From: Ulota crispa
Taxonomy: Eukaryota; Streptophyta; Bryopsida; Orthotrichales; Orthotrichaceae
Assembly (NCBI GenBank): GCA_963920765.1
Contig: OY987245.1
Location: forward strand, 1,118,501-1,182,500
Direction: 5' to 3'
Length of the DNA stretch: 64,000 bases
Shown here: in pieces, positions 41,206 through 53,086 of the stretch
How positions within the stretch are numbered: position 1 is the first letter of the stretch
Layout of the letters: each line of letters starts with the position of its first letter
Program-made: the position numbers and the translations under genes
The notes under the pieces: model-generated
What the model was told of the DNA's origin: nothing
Seen by the model: the letters and a program-made list of their open reading frames with translations, nothing else
The model's database searches: none

Positions 41206-44200
41206 TTACCAGTCAGGAATACATGTGCCAGCTCCGTCTGGCTTGTACCCGTCACTACAGCCGCACACGTACTCTAAGGGAGATTGAGGCTGGGAGTAAC
41301 ACTTGGCCCCCCAATCGCCTTCCGATTTGCACGTCTCCTTTAGATCACAGCCAGAGGCGTTGCATGCTGTCAGTGCACAAATGAAGGGCAAATTTACATC
41401 GCAGCTCAGGTCGTTGAACATGTAGGGGAGCTTCTCCGGGTTACGAGCCTGCTCGCGGGACTCAAACTTCACAGTTAGACAACCCTCATAACCTCCCCGG
41501 TTGTTCGGCTCACCGTAATTCCAGAAGGTCTGATTAAAGCCAACGCAAGGCGATAGAGGGTAATTCCATCCCCTGGTTGTTGGGCTGATTGTGTACGGTC
41601 TCCGGCCTCCCAAGTAGCAGCCCAGTCCCAAAGGGTTGGTCATATCACCAAACACCGTCTCATTTGACTTGTAACACATATGCCCAACGTCTCTGAGCTC
41701 CGCCCAGTTGGAAACTGCTGCCAAGTGCCCATTGGAATGTCCCCGGCAGTAATATTCAGCATCCACCCACTTCATCGGCTCCTTGACCAACATAAAGCAT
41801 GTCCCTGACTTCCGTCCCGCCTTGTATCCCGGAGGACAGCCAAACGGAGGAGGAGGAGGAGGAGGAGAGCTGACGGGAGGGGGTGGAGGGGGGGAAGCGG
41901 TAGGAGGTGGCGGTGATAGGGCAGGAGGAGGTGGTGAGTAGGTAGGAGGTGGGGGTGACAGTGTGGGAGGAGGAGGGGGTGGTGAATAAGTAGGAGGAGG
42001 AGGTGACATTGTGGGAGGAGGAGGAGGAGGTGACAATGTGGGAGGAGGAGGTGACAAGGTAGGTGGAGGAGGTGAAAAGGCAGGTGAGGGCGGAGACAGG
42101 GTGGGGGGAGAGGGTGTCACAGGCGTCGGGGTAGGCGTCCCAGGCGTTGGAGTAGGCGTCCCAGGCGTTGGGGTGGGTGTCCCAGGCGTCGGGGTAATGT
42201 CAGGAGGTGCATAGAACGCAGCACATGTGGCGGTATCCTTCTGCCCAGCAGAGCCAGGAACACAATTGCCCGTGAGAGAAATGATGTCGCCAAGCGCAAA
42301 ACATGAAGAATCGGCTCCAGTGAAGTAATTGTCGTCGAGCACAACAGAATTCAGATTGTCAAGTCCGCAGAGATCATCCGGCACTCTTCCACTGAGCTTG
42401 TTCTTGTTCATGGCAAAAACCTCCAAGTCCCGCATGTTTTTGATGCTGGACGGGATCTCTCCAGAGATGCGATTGTCACTGTAGTCGAAGAGATGAACTA
42501 AACCCAGGCTACCGATTTCGTCTGGAAGTTCACCTTCAAAATTGTTGTTCAGAGCCACCAACTCCTCCAACGTCTGATTCAGATTCCCAATGGACTTCGG
42601 AATGTCTCCATAGAAGTTGTTGTTCGCGAGAACCATCGCTGATGTCCGGGCATTTCCAAACGTATCCGGCAGCTCACCCTCGAAGTTACAGTTGTTCACA
42701 AAGATCGCATCGAGAGGCTTTAAGAAAAGCTCCCTGGGCAACTTGCCGTAAAACTCGTTGAACCGGATGTCCAGGTAGGTGAGGTTAGGGATGTCTAGAA
42801 CCACATCGGGAAAAGCGCCACCAAACAAATTGTTGCTGAGATCAAGTTCGAGCAGCGTCTTCATGTACTTGAAGGTTTCTGGGATATATCCACTGAATCT
42901 GTTGCTGTTTAAATGGAACAGACCAATTTCACGAAGCAGGCCTAGCTCCGGAACCAGCTTACCCTTTAAGTTAGCATCGTTCAAGTCGATGCCAGACACA
43001 ACCTCAAGGTAGGCGAGATTCGGATCTATCGGAGGAGAGCAGAATACTCCTTCGTAGTCACAGACATCGGTCCCCACCCAAGTCTTTGTGATCCCTTGAG
43101 GATCGTCAGTGATAGCCTTCTTCCAGGCCTGCAAAGCTTTCCAGGCCCTCCATTTGCTCCATGCGGGCCCGTGACGACCCACACCATAGGGATGGTGGCC
43201 AACGCCCGGAGGGTGAGGTCCACCAGGGGCAAATCCAGGGCTGTCCTCTGTTAAAGAGATGAGAGAGTATCAGTACCAGTACAGTACGAAGCAGATCAAT
43301 CACATCAACTTTACAATCGATCGAAATACAATATCAACTCCATAACGTCATCCACAGATGCAAGAACACCAAACTGTTAAACCGAAAAGACGTACCAACA
43401 TTAGTACGCTAAATAAAATCGGATCTGCGAAAGCGGAAGCAGGACAGAACAAGTTATCTTACTAACGGACAGACCGAGTTTTCCGGAATCCAGGGCCTAT
43501 AATTACGGGTGGATTGTTCGACTATATCCTCCATGCCATAGCTCAAGACTCTTCCAGAGGAATCAATTGTAGCAAATGTACGATTAAATCTCTATCCACA
43601 TCCAGATGATATAGAAGAAAACGAATCAGGTAAAGCTCAGTTCACGGCCTATCGTGCCAGTGTCCATTCAGTTAGTCTATACAGGAAGATTTGAGATTAG
43701 TCGAAAGAGACAGTTACGAACTAATGTCACACTATCTACCAATTAGCATAGCCTCCCTACGCCGAAAAACACCCATCCAATAGATCGCCCTTCTACCAAG
43801 ATGGATACGCTGGGTCATGGCAGTACACAATGCTCCACGCTCCACAAGCAGGAAAGGTACTCAAACACCCGACCTAATTTTCTTAGATTGAGGCTCAGTT
43901 TCTGTTCTTCGTCTCAGAAGAACGAATCGGTTTAAGGAACCCTTGGCATTTGAGTAACTACGAAGGGATATAGCATTCCTTAAAGAACCTACATTGCGAT
44001 GCATCTGTCGGACGTTGATAAGCCCAATATGCCCGCCACACAAACAGAGAAAAAACAACCACACTCACTCACAAGTACAGAAACTCGGAAGAGAGAGCTG
44101 CGATAAGGCTATCACAGCACACAAAGATAGTCCTTTTACCAATATCAAATCTTCTTTGAGATGAAAGAACAGAACTTACCAATAGCTGCGAACCCAGAGC

Positions 44201-44240
44201 ACAAAGAGGCCAACACGGATAGCAGCAACAGCGTCTTCAT
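41206..44240 (-). CDS. Secreted LRR-extensin fused to C-type lectin and EGF-like domains
   Basis: A 700-residue protein in two exons: 44240-44180 and 43247-41206, joined across a 932-bp GT-AG intron in phase 1. Residues 1-19 are a signal peptide. In-frame upstream ATGs (44303, 44291) would only push this signal inward, so 44240 is preferred. Residues about 58-362 are the LRX N-terminal module: a WVGTDVCDYEGVFC cap, ten or so LRRs including LFHLNSNRFSG and LDIRFNEFYG blocks, and the closing Cys cluster (336, 349, 362). Residues 370-398 are TPTPG repeats; 399-488 are SPPPP-type extensin repeats with two TYSPPPP sites. Residues 491-645 are a C-type lectin domain with EPN (600-602) and FND (631-633) calcium-site motifs; 649-696 are a Cys-rich EGF-like tail. 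No membrane segment. Likely hydroxyproline-glycosylated and wall-bound. Land-plant LRX proteins bind RALF peptides; whether this one does is inference. Confidence 0.93.
43248..44179 (-). other. Intron of the LRX-lectin gene
   Basis: Donor G|GTAAG at 44179 and acceptor TTTAACAG| at 43248. It separates the signal-peptide exon from the rest and splits a Glu codon. No repeat or ORF of note inside. Confidence 0.85.
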
Positions 44241-44900
44241 AGTCGCCCTAGGCTGAGAGCAGGTCAATGCGCATGCTTTCCACGGCGCCATGCACCGCAC
44301 CATCACAGTGGGAGAAACCCACCACGGCCACTTTCGCAAGCTCCCCCGAGCCTAACTCCTAGTCCCAAGTCTCTGCACTACTACTGCATGCAATGATCCA
44401 GCACTCAACACCAATGCAAGTTCCACCACCTCTGCAACAGCAGCAGCAGCAGCAACGACAGCTACACAAGCAATCTAATGCCAACAATGCCACAACGGCG
44501 CACACCGGAAAACGGACACCTTGAGTGGAGCTAGCTGGGGAGCGTGCGTGTACCTGAAGGGGGGGCAGTACTAGAGGTGGTAGAGGGCGCTTCAGATGCT
44601 GTCAGGGAGAAGAACCAGCTCAGGCGAGGCTGCTGAGCTGCTGCTGCTGCTCTTGCGGCCACCTTAGGCTGCTAGCCGATGGGAGAAAAAGAGAGAGAGG
44701 GCAATGGCAAAGAGAGCATGGAGAGCAGAGCAAGGGCAAGGGAGGTAGCAAGCGAGGTCGCCAGCAGCAGCAGCGGCAGCAGCGCGCATGTGGTGCATGC
44801 CGGCGCAAGGTGAGGGGGGGAAGAGGAACGATGCCGCGACTTCCTGCCCCCGGCGCCGAGCGGCCATTACGTGGGTGCCGCGGGCATTCCGCGCGGCGTT
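44241..44900 (-). promoter_or_regulatory. 5' UTR/promoter region of the LRX-lectin gene
   Basis: Clearly more GC-rich than the surroundings, with CTG/CAG triplet runs (44437-44455, 44630-44655 and 44762-44782 on the + strand) and a GA-rich stretch at 44688-44700. Position and composition fit a promoter and leader; no specific box is identified. Confidence 0.4.
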
Positions 44901-45514
44901 TCAGTACCGTCGTCGCTACCCACCCCTTCCGCTTCCCCCACTTAATTACCCCCATTAACTGCTGTCCTTTCTCGGTTTCACCTGTCTGCCCTATCGCCGT
45001 TCCCCCTTCTCTACCCTAGTGCTGCTTCCCTCTTTTACCCTTATAAACCTAATTTTGGGGATGCAGACTTAATTGCAATGCAGAATACGATGGCACCAAG
45101 ATCTCGGCTTCAAACAAAAATACTTTTCCTAGTCGTGTGACAACTTTGTCAACACGTCCTAAACTAGCTACAAAATGTATAAACTATCATATTTTGTTGT
45201 AAGTACTTTTTCCTACCATTTCTTTTTGTAAAGATAACTTTAGCTACCTCAATGTCTTCAATTTAGTGCATTTTGCGACTTAAAAGCAATACACAAACAT
45301 GTCATCATTGGATGACTGATTTTTTGATTATCTTGGGTACTAGGAATATTGCATCATTTTTTAACAAATACACATTCTAGCAACGAGTGACTAGTATGCC
45401 ATTCAATATTAAACAACCAATATTTATTAACAAAAACACTAATTTGTGGTGTTTTTAGTGATATATAATAAGGCAAGTGTTTCACTAAACAAGACATCCA
45501 TACGTTATGTGCCC
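44901..45514. other. Intergenic, nothing recognised
   Basis: Transition from the GC-rich promoter region to AT-rich repeats. No gene. Confidence 0.4.
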
Positions 45515-46431
45515 TTAACCCCTAAAGGACCAAGCAAAGTTTTTACCAAAAACTCTTCAAAACTACCATGTTTAGAGCATCAACCAAATTTGAAAACAAA
45601 AACATTTTTATGCATATGTGACCATAGGATCTTGTAGAAAAATGGTTTGAGAAGATGTGGAAAAAAATCAAGAATTTTCCACCACATGGATTGGAAGTTA
45701 GGTTTGAATATTCAAAAACGTCTTGTGAAAAATTGGGCAGCTACCCTTCAAAAAGTGAAATTCCTAAGGAAAAAAGGCCATGTGGGTGCTTCTCTAAATT
45801 CCTTATTCCACCTAAGTAAAGCACATGTCAAAAAAGTTTCAAATCATTTGGAGTTGTATAACATATGGAAAAAAATTAGTAAGTAAAAAGAAGTAGAGAA
45901 TGATTCAAAACACTAAATTGTTAAGAATTTAATTATAGAAATGAAAAATGCCAATCCCAATGGTCATAATGTTGTCGTAAACAATATTCATCCTTTTAGT
46001 CTAGTTTTTTTTTCCAAAATGTTGAAAATTGAGTAAAATGAAGGACTTCAAAGTTTATTTTGGAGTAGAGAATCCATAACTACCCGCAAACAAAAAATCC
46101 ATATAACTTTCATCTTGTGGATCCAAATGGAATGATTCCAAGCTTCCTACATTCATATAAATCTCCAAACCAATCTAAATTTAAAAAAATTGAAAAAAGT
46201 GATTTTTAAAAATTTGCCAGGCTGCCCAATGAACGTAAAAAACAACATATTATGCCATAACTTTTTACTCATAATTCCAAATGTCATGAAATTTAGTGCA
46301 TATGAAAGACAAACCTCGTCCCCACATTCTGTTAAAATTTCAACTTAAAATATGAAAAGCTCCAATCACAGGTACTTGCCCAAAATCGCTATGTTTCTTA
46401 AAAAAAAGGGGTCTCATCCTTTAGGGGTTAA
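45515..46431 (-). mobile_element. TTAA-flanked element
   Basis: 917 bp from TTAACCCCTAAAGGACCAAGC to CATCCTTTAGGGGTTAA. The interior is in reverse orientation relative to 36039 and is closest to the unit 60383-61313 (GCCCAAAATCGCTATGTT near the right end). The short ORF at 45647 is not convincing. Confidence 0.8.
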
Positions 46432-46596
46432 TAAATACTTATGGAACACCAAAGTAAATAAATTGAGTGCATTCAAACTAAACATTATAGTTACTAACTA
46501 CATACAATAAAGGCATACTTGTTTGTGAAAAGCACTTTTGGTAAGTTCATTATTCACCTTCAATGAAGGACCAAAATTATCTCTATTGTTCTTTAC
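46432..46596. other. Spacer between TTAA elements
   Basis: Short gap; no feature seen. Confidence 0.4.
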
Positions 46597-47517
46597 TTAA
46601 CCCCTAGAGAACCGAACCATTTTTTTAGTGAAAATCACTCGAAACTGCCACTTTTGGGGGGTTCGTAAGAAGGTAATTTTTTTTGAAAATTTGGGAAATC
46701 CAAACGTAGGATCTTGCCCTAGACTGGATTAGGTACTCGTGGAAAAAAATCAAGTCATTCTAGATGGACATGAGTGAGATATTTACATCTAAAATGAAAA
46801 AAATAACTTTTTTTCATGCTGCCCAAAAATTTCAGAAGCCTTTGACCATTCTTACATGAAAATAATTGCTCTATGCAACTTTGCACTTTTTTTTTCCCAT
46901 GTAGGAGATCAAGTTAGGTATGTGTGGGAGAATTTTCAAATCAATTGGAACTACAGAACACATGAGAAAAATCAATAAGTAAAAAGAATTAGAGAGAGTG
47001 TCAAATCACTAAATTGTTAAGAATTTAGTATTAAAATGAAAATTGCAAATCCTAATGGTCAAAATGTTGTGATAAACAGTTTACTTCCGTAGGTTTTGTT
47101 TCTTTTCCAAAATAATGAAAATTGAGTAAAATAAAGGACTTCAAAGTTTATTATAGAGTAGAGAATCCATAACTGCCTACAAACAAAAACTCCTCATAAC
47201 TTTGATCTCATTGATTGAAATTGAATGATTCAAAGCTTCTCACCTATAAAAAAATCTAAAGAACCAATTTAAAAATTTAATTTTTAAAGAAGTTTTTGGG
47301 CTGCCCGAGCGGGCAATCCTCCCCAAATTTTCAGCAATTCTTGCTTAACTTCTTCAATAATTGTCGGAATGAGAAAAAAGTTAAATGCCCGCATAGATTT
47401 TTGAATTCCCCACCTTCAATAAAAGTTTCAGAAAATCACACAAAGTAGCTTATCCAAAGGTACATGCCCGAACTCCCCACCTGTCCCCCGAAAGGACAAT
47501 GGTCCTTTACGGGTTAA
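46597..47517 (-). mobile_element. TTAA-flanked element, reverse orientation
   Basis: 921 bp from TTAACCCCTAGAGAACC to GGTCCTTTACGGGTTAA. It is the reverse complement of the 36039 subfamily (GGGCTGCCCGAGCGGGCAAT block, GAGTAGAGAATCCATAACT block). The GTCCCCCGAAAGGAC subterminal hairpin is at the right end, as expected for reverse orientation. Confidence 0.85.
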
Positions 47518-50500
47518 GGTATTGTCAACTGATTACAATTGAAGAAAAGTCGAAGAAATTGACCAAAAACAGTTTTTGTTGCCACTAAAACCCCGATCGA
47601 GATGTCAAAAGAGCTTCCAGCGGGTCAAACCAAAAGAAATTAGAGGATGAACACTAGGGGAGTTCAAAAACCCCCAATCCATGCTTCGTCCACTGTGCCA
47701 GCTCAAGGACTAGGACATCAGGTGGGCCAGTGGTTGTATTCCACGTCATCCACACCTCACAAGCGCGTGGAATACTGGGTCCCAATGCCAGCCAAACTCT
47801 AGCTCCATCCAAGTCACTAATAAGTTGTTAGTATCTATTTTAAACTACTTCCTTTTACTAACTTTGCTAATCGAGTGGCCTTTTCTGATTAATCACCGAG
47901 CCTGGGCTGACAATCACAGGTTAAATTAACCCTTAATTCCTCAAATCAGCGTTGTTGTCGTTCTTCTACGCATAGATATCTGTGCCAGCTGCTAGGAAAT
48001 TTCTTCTGCTTCTCTCTCGCTCTATCTGTTTCCTCTTCCTTTTTATTTTCAACTTTTGTATTTTGACCTCAAAAATGCAGTCGCTCTGCATGAACGATTT
48101 GGAGGAAAAAGGATGGGCGGATTCATCGGTGCCTCCCTCTTGGAATGGGCGTAAGTGGCTGCAACTGCGGTCAGGGTCTTTTTGTTTTTGTGGACCTTGT
48201 TTTGGAAAAAACGAATTGGAAATTTTTGAAAAGCTCTCCTCATTTCATATCTAAACTGACGAAATCCATCCAAAATCCACTCCAAACCTACTACAAAAGT
48301 AGAATCACATCCGTCACAATTGTATGAATCAATGAATTATAGGCATGTCCAAAAACCTTTCAAAAAACAGCTCGTGAAATTATTGTAAAATTTCCATATT
48401 TTTTACAATGCAAAAACCAAGGATTTCAAGGGATGTTCAAAGAAGGTATTTTCTTTTTTTTAGTTTGTTTGATGGTTACTGATTAGGCACTGCAATATGA
48501 TGAACCTGTTAGTCGACTAACAGAGGTTGAAAATCAAATCCTTGATTTGGGCAATGCTTATATACATAGGGGATATTCAACAACTTTTTGTACTTGATAG
48601 GCGATTTGCAGTTCGTCCTGATTGACAAATGAATTTTCAAAATTAAATTGCTTGCATGGTTAAAAATTAGGGTTTACAGTAGCACATTATGTCTCAAGTC
48701 TCAACTTTTAGGGCATTTTGAACTACCTAGATGACAGCGCTTTTTAGATGCACTGGCCCTACGAAAGTGGAACTTCTATAAGTTGGGTGTGGTAAAAGAA
48801 AGCCTAGTTCAATCTTGGATTTATTTTTATTTTGTTGCATTTTTTAATGCAAGCAACTAGTCTTAAAATAATCATTTTTGCCCAACATGTATAGTGCAGC
48901 AAAGTCAGGAACACATATTGAATTGGAACTTGGTAGAGTGGATACATGGGACATACTTAGGGGCATTTTATACTATGAACTTCATCCATCAGAACTTGAA
49001 GCAGTTTGTACTAAGAACATAGCACAAATTTGCTTAGAACATCTCTTGCAACCTTCCAAATGTCATGGCCCCTCTCAAATTTGGATGAAAAGCAACCAAT
49101 TCTAGCAATGTCAGCCTCTACATTAACCTTCCACTTTTAAATAAGCCATATTTGAAAGGGTCTCTAAACCCTCTACAAGCTATATTTTCTTATTAACAGA
49201 TTTACTTTATTGCTTTCAAAAGTTCCTTGACTTGTGATTGGTTGGCATAGTACTTAGCAAGCTGTATTGTTAGGGATACAAGTGGCCATCCCTTCTTAAA
49301 CAGACAAAGAGAAGTTGAAGGGACCAGGACAATTGCAGGGTTGCAAGACATGTTAATAAGGCCCCACACATTAACTAAAATAAGTGTACAACAAGGGATT
49401 TTCTCTTGTCTCAAAGGGCCTTGAGCCCAAAACCTTAAGGCCATGACTATAAAAATAAAGAGTCAGAAATTTTAAAATATGATGAAGGAGATCAGGTAGA
49501 ACCTTTTGAATTTTTAACTTTTGTTTTATACTATTGAATTTTCCCCATAGAGAATGCACACATATTGAAATCGTTATATTTCAGGTCACAGATTGGCCGT
49601 CCATTTGCAATGAAACCCAATTCTTAGGGACAAACCATGAAATCATTTTCTTAGACTTGAAATATTTTTCAGAATTTTGGCAGTGACTTGTAATGTAAAG
49701 GACTTGGGCTTGGGACTGATTACAGAGACGAGAGGCAAGCATTGGGGGTGGGGGGTGGTCAGGAAGGGGCTTGATTGACTGCCGGTGTGAAAGGGGCGTG
49801 GGTGTGAAATGATGCCATGGCAGAGTCGGGCACCACGGGGCTGACCTGACTTGACTGTGAGCCTCAGCAGACTGAAAGTGCGAAGGCCTTGTTTTACATG
49901 TAATGCGGTTTGGACGGGGGCCAGGAGCGTAAGCTTACTGGAGTAGGAGGCTGCTGTATTGCGTTTAGGTTGTCCCACACTAATTTCTCAACATTTCACA
50001 CTATTTAAATATTTACTGTTGTTCCAGTATTTTTCATCCAAAATTGTTGCAACAAATCATTTTTAGAGGGCCTATCAACAACAATGAAGTTGAAAAAAGA
50101 CAAACTAGTGGCTTCTAAGTCATAAATCATGTGAAATCTAAATATTAATGAGTTTATTTAGTGAGTTGCATAGGCTTCCAAGTGACCAAATGATGAGTAA
50201 TGAGGTAACTCACCAAGGTAAGGCAACCCATTTGTCAAGGCAACCTAAATGCAATACTCAGTGTAAGTTAGAGCAGGTCAACAGAGGCCTAATGGCTAAT
50301 GGGGAGGAGGGGCATCAATTATTGGCTGGCAGGTCTAAATTAGCAGGGGCAGCCCTCATCCTTGGCTTGCGCCCTTGAACGCTCTCTCATGATGCCAGGC
50401 ACGTCAGAAATAGGCTTTTCCCCCACTCCCTCCTATCCCCTCCCTCCGCCTTCCACGCGTTTGAAGGGACGGGTGCAGGCCTTATATACCTCCCGCTTTG

Positions 50501-50762
50501 CCCTGCATCCCTTGCACCTCGCCTATGACCAAACCATCGTCCCTTGAAGGACCAAGGCTATTTCAGATTTCATACAATGCAAAGATGTGTGATTCAATGC
50601 AAGCAATAATTACAAAGGTTAAAATGATGACTTGTCAAGAAATGGTTTCTTTGACAATGACTCATAGATTGCATGGAGATTCCCAACTCATGGCACAAAA
50701 TCACAAAACAATTACAAAACACATAAAAAGTCATCACAAATAGGGGCTCATCCGTAGTAACA
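47518..50762. other. Intergenic with weak exon-like sites
   Basis: About 3.2 kb with no supported gene. A short ATG frame at 48113 (MGGFIGASLLEW) runs into a good donor, GTAAGTGG, at about 48151, which could be a first exon, but no matching downstream exons were found. Other ORFs here have no family features. Confidence 0.3.
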
Positions 50763-51498
50763 TTAATCCTTAAACTTTGTTGGAGCCATTTTGTGGCTTT
50801 TAAATGACTGAAAAATGCTCTGATGGTGGAATAATATTGTTTTTCATCTGAGATTTTGTTAGGATATGAATAGTGCAATCTAGAGCATGTAGATAGATTA
50901 CTTTTGCATGCATAATGTTCACTAAAGGGTCCCACTTGCCAATTGAGTAGTAAAGATGCACCACCGTGTAGTGTACTTTGAATTTTGAGTATCTTTTTAC
51001 CAAAACTCAATATGAGTTATTAAAATCATGTGTATTTAGTTTGAGCATAACTAGCATTAGAAAGTTTACCGAATCTAGTTTCTCCTTGTACTTTAAGATA
51101 TGAAAATTTTTAAGTTTTAAAATTTTTATTATTGTCACAAGTTGAGTACCTATTACCATGGAATGGTTACTTTTTCTAATTTTACCAACATGGGAAGAAA
51201 AATTCCATCACAATGATCTTCACCATGTTTCACATCCACAATAAAAAAAAATTGGCATAATTGAATACATATTATAATTAATATGAGTTTCTTTAGTATT
51301 TGCTTCAAAAATTTACAATAATTTCAAATTTTCTCCAAAATTTATGAACATTTTTATACAAGTAGTATGCACATACCTTCTTCTATTGAAATTATAATAT
51401 TGAAATTTGATGTTGATTACATTGCCAAAATAACTCCTAGAATATGATTGCAATTCCATGGAAAATTCATGGTTGTAGGCCTGTCCTTTAAGGGTTAA
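50763..51498. mobile_element. Possible TTAA-flanked element
   Basis: The right end TCCTTTAAGGGTTAA is clear; the left end TTAATCCTTAAAC is a weaker match. Coding potential is absent. Confidence 0.35.
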
Positions 51499-51583
51499 TA
51501 TCTTTGGCTAATTGCTTGTCCCTGCCCTTTGTCCATCATTGGCAGCGCTACATTTCCTCATTGTTGCTTGTAGTTCAACATTT

Positions 51584-51811
51584 AAGGTAAGAAGGGCTCT
51601 AAAATGGAGCTTGTTCTAAAATTGTGCACTCCTAGGAATGGCTGACATGTTCCCCTCAAATATCTATTACTGTTATTGATGAGTTAGGTGGGCTTCATCT
51701 ATGCCCACCTAACTCATCAATGACAGTAATAAATATTTGAGGGGAACGTGTCAACCATTCCTAGAAGTGCACGTTCTAGAACAAGCTCCATTTTAGAGCC
51801 CTCTACCTTAG
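51584..51811. mobile_element. Hairpin MITE, TAAGGTAG family
   Basis: Two inverted arms of about 108 bp, roughly 90 percent identical by eye, around a 9-base loop (TTCATCTAT, 51694-51702). The ends resemble those of the MITEs at 18285 and 34038. A transcript would form one long hairpin. Confidence 0.85.
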
Positions 51812-52147
51812 TAGCACCCATGCTCACTAGGGTATTCATGGATATTACCTACTCCTCTGTCAAATTGTCAAGGATTGACAAATATTAAAAAATTGGTTAT
51901 GGGTGACTTAGTGATGATTTTGGGTGACTAGCATGATGGTTTTGAGTGCCACATCTCATTATTTAACCTTTGAACGGCCCAGAGACTCATTTTGGCCATA
52001 TGTCCAAGATTATCACGTATTCAAGCAACCTCATTGCATTTTTCAGAGTTTAAGGGCCACTTTACATATGCGGGCCAAGCCAATTTGCCTGACCAATTGC
52101 CTCAAATTTCAGCCGACATTTTTCTTAAGGCCGGCCTCCACTACTAA
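51812..52147. other. Spacer
   Basis: No gene. GGTTATGGGTGACTTAGTGATG-like wording recurs near 56300-56360, suggesting a small dispersed repeat. Confidence 0.35.
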
Positions 52148-53086
52148 TTAACCCCTAAAGGACCGTTGTCCCTTCGGGGGACAAGTTGAACTTCATGCAT
52201 ATACCTATGGCTATACTACTTTGTGTGATTTTTTGAAACTTTTATTGAAGGTGCGGAACTCAAAGACCTACGTAGGCATCTAATATTTCCTTCATTTTGA
52301 CATTTGATGAAGAAGTCATGCTTGAATTTAGGAAAATTTGGGGAGGACTGCCCACTTGGGCAGCCCAAAAACTTCTTTAAAAATTGCTTTTTTTAAAAAT
52401 AAAATTTTGAAATTTGTTCCTTAAATTTTTTTATTCATGAGAAGCTTTGAATCATTCAATTTCAATCAATGACATGAAAGTTATGAGGAGTTTTTGTTTG
52501 CAGGCACTTATGGAATCTCTACTCTAAAATAAACTTTGAAGTCCTTTATTTTACTCAATTTTCATTATTTTGGAAAACAAATTAAATGAATAGAAGTAGA
52601 TTGTTTATCACAACATTATCACCGATGGGATTAGCATTTTCATTTCCATAATTAAATTTTGAATAATTTAGTCTTTTGACTCATTTGCTACTTCTTTTTA
52701 CTTACTATTTTTTCCCATGTGTTGTAAAGTTCCAATTGATTTGAAAATTCTCCCACACATACCTAACTTGATCTCCTACATGGAAAAAATAAAGCGCAAC
52801 TTTGGGTAGAGCAATTTTTTTGTTATAAGAGTGGCCAAAGGCTTTTGAAATTTGTGGGCAACATGGAAAAAAACTATTTTTTTCACCTTAGATGTAAATA
52901 TCTCACTACTCTCCATTTGGAATGAATTGATTTTTTTTTCCCACAAATACCTCTTCTAGTTTGGGGCAAGATCTTATGGTTGGATTTTCCAAAAACAAAA
53001 TACAAAATCCTTTTTTTCTAAATCTCCTAGAAGTGGCAATATTTAGTGATTTTGGCAAAAAAAGGGCTTGGTCCTTTAGGGGTTAA
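52148..53086 (+). mobile_element. TTAA-flanked element
   Basis: 939 bp from TTAACCCCTAAAGGACC to GGTCCTTTAGGGGTTAA, same subfamily and orientation as 36039. Subterminal GTCCCTTCGGGGGAC hairpin at the left. The site corresponding to the nested insertion at 16735 is uninterrupted here (about 52824). Confidence 0.88.

Noticed and set aside
42011..42344. ORFs rich in Gly/Val and Arg/Leu on both strands across the extensin region
   Set aside because: They are shadow frames of the Pro-rich repeats in the LRX-lectin gene.
45647..45886. Basic 79-codon ORF
   Set aside because: It lies inside a TTAA-flanked element and is not preserved in related copies at 46597 or 60383.
48113..48160. ATG frame ending in a strong GTAAGT donor, possible first exon
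   Set aside because: No compatible coding exon could be found downstream in the next 2 kb.
47982..48254. ORF with a hydrophobic N-terminus resembling a signal peptide
   Set aside because: The hydrophobic stretch comes from T-rich DNA; the rest has no family features and no downstream exons were found.
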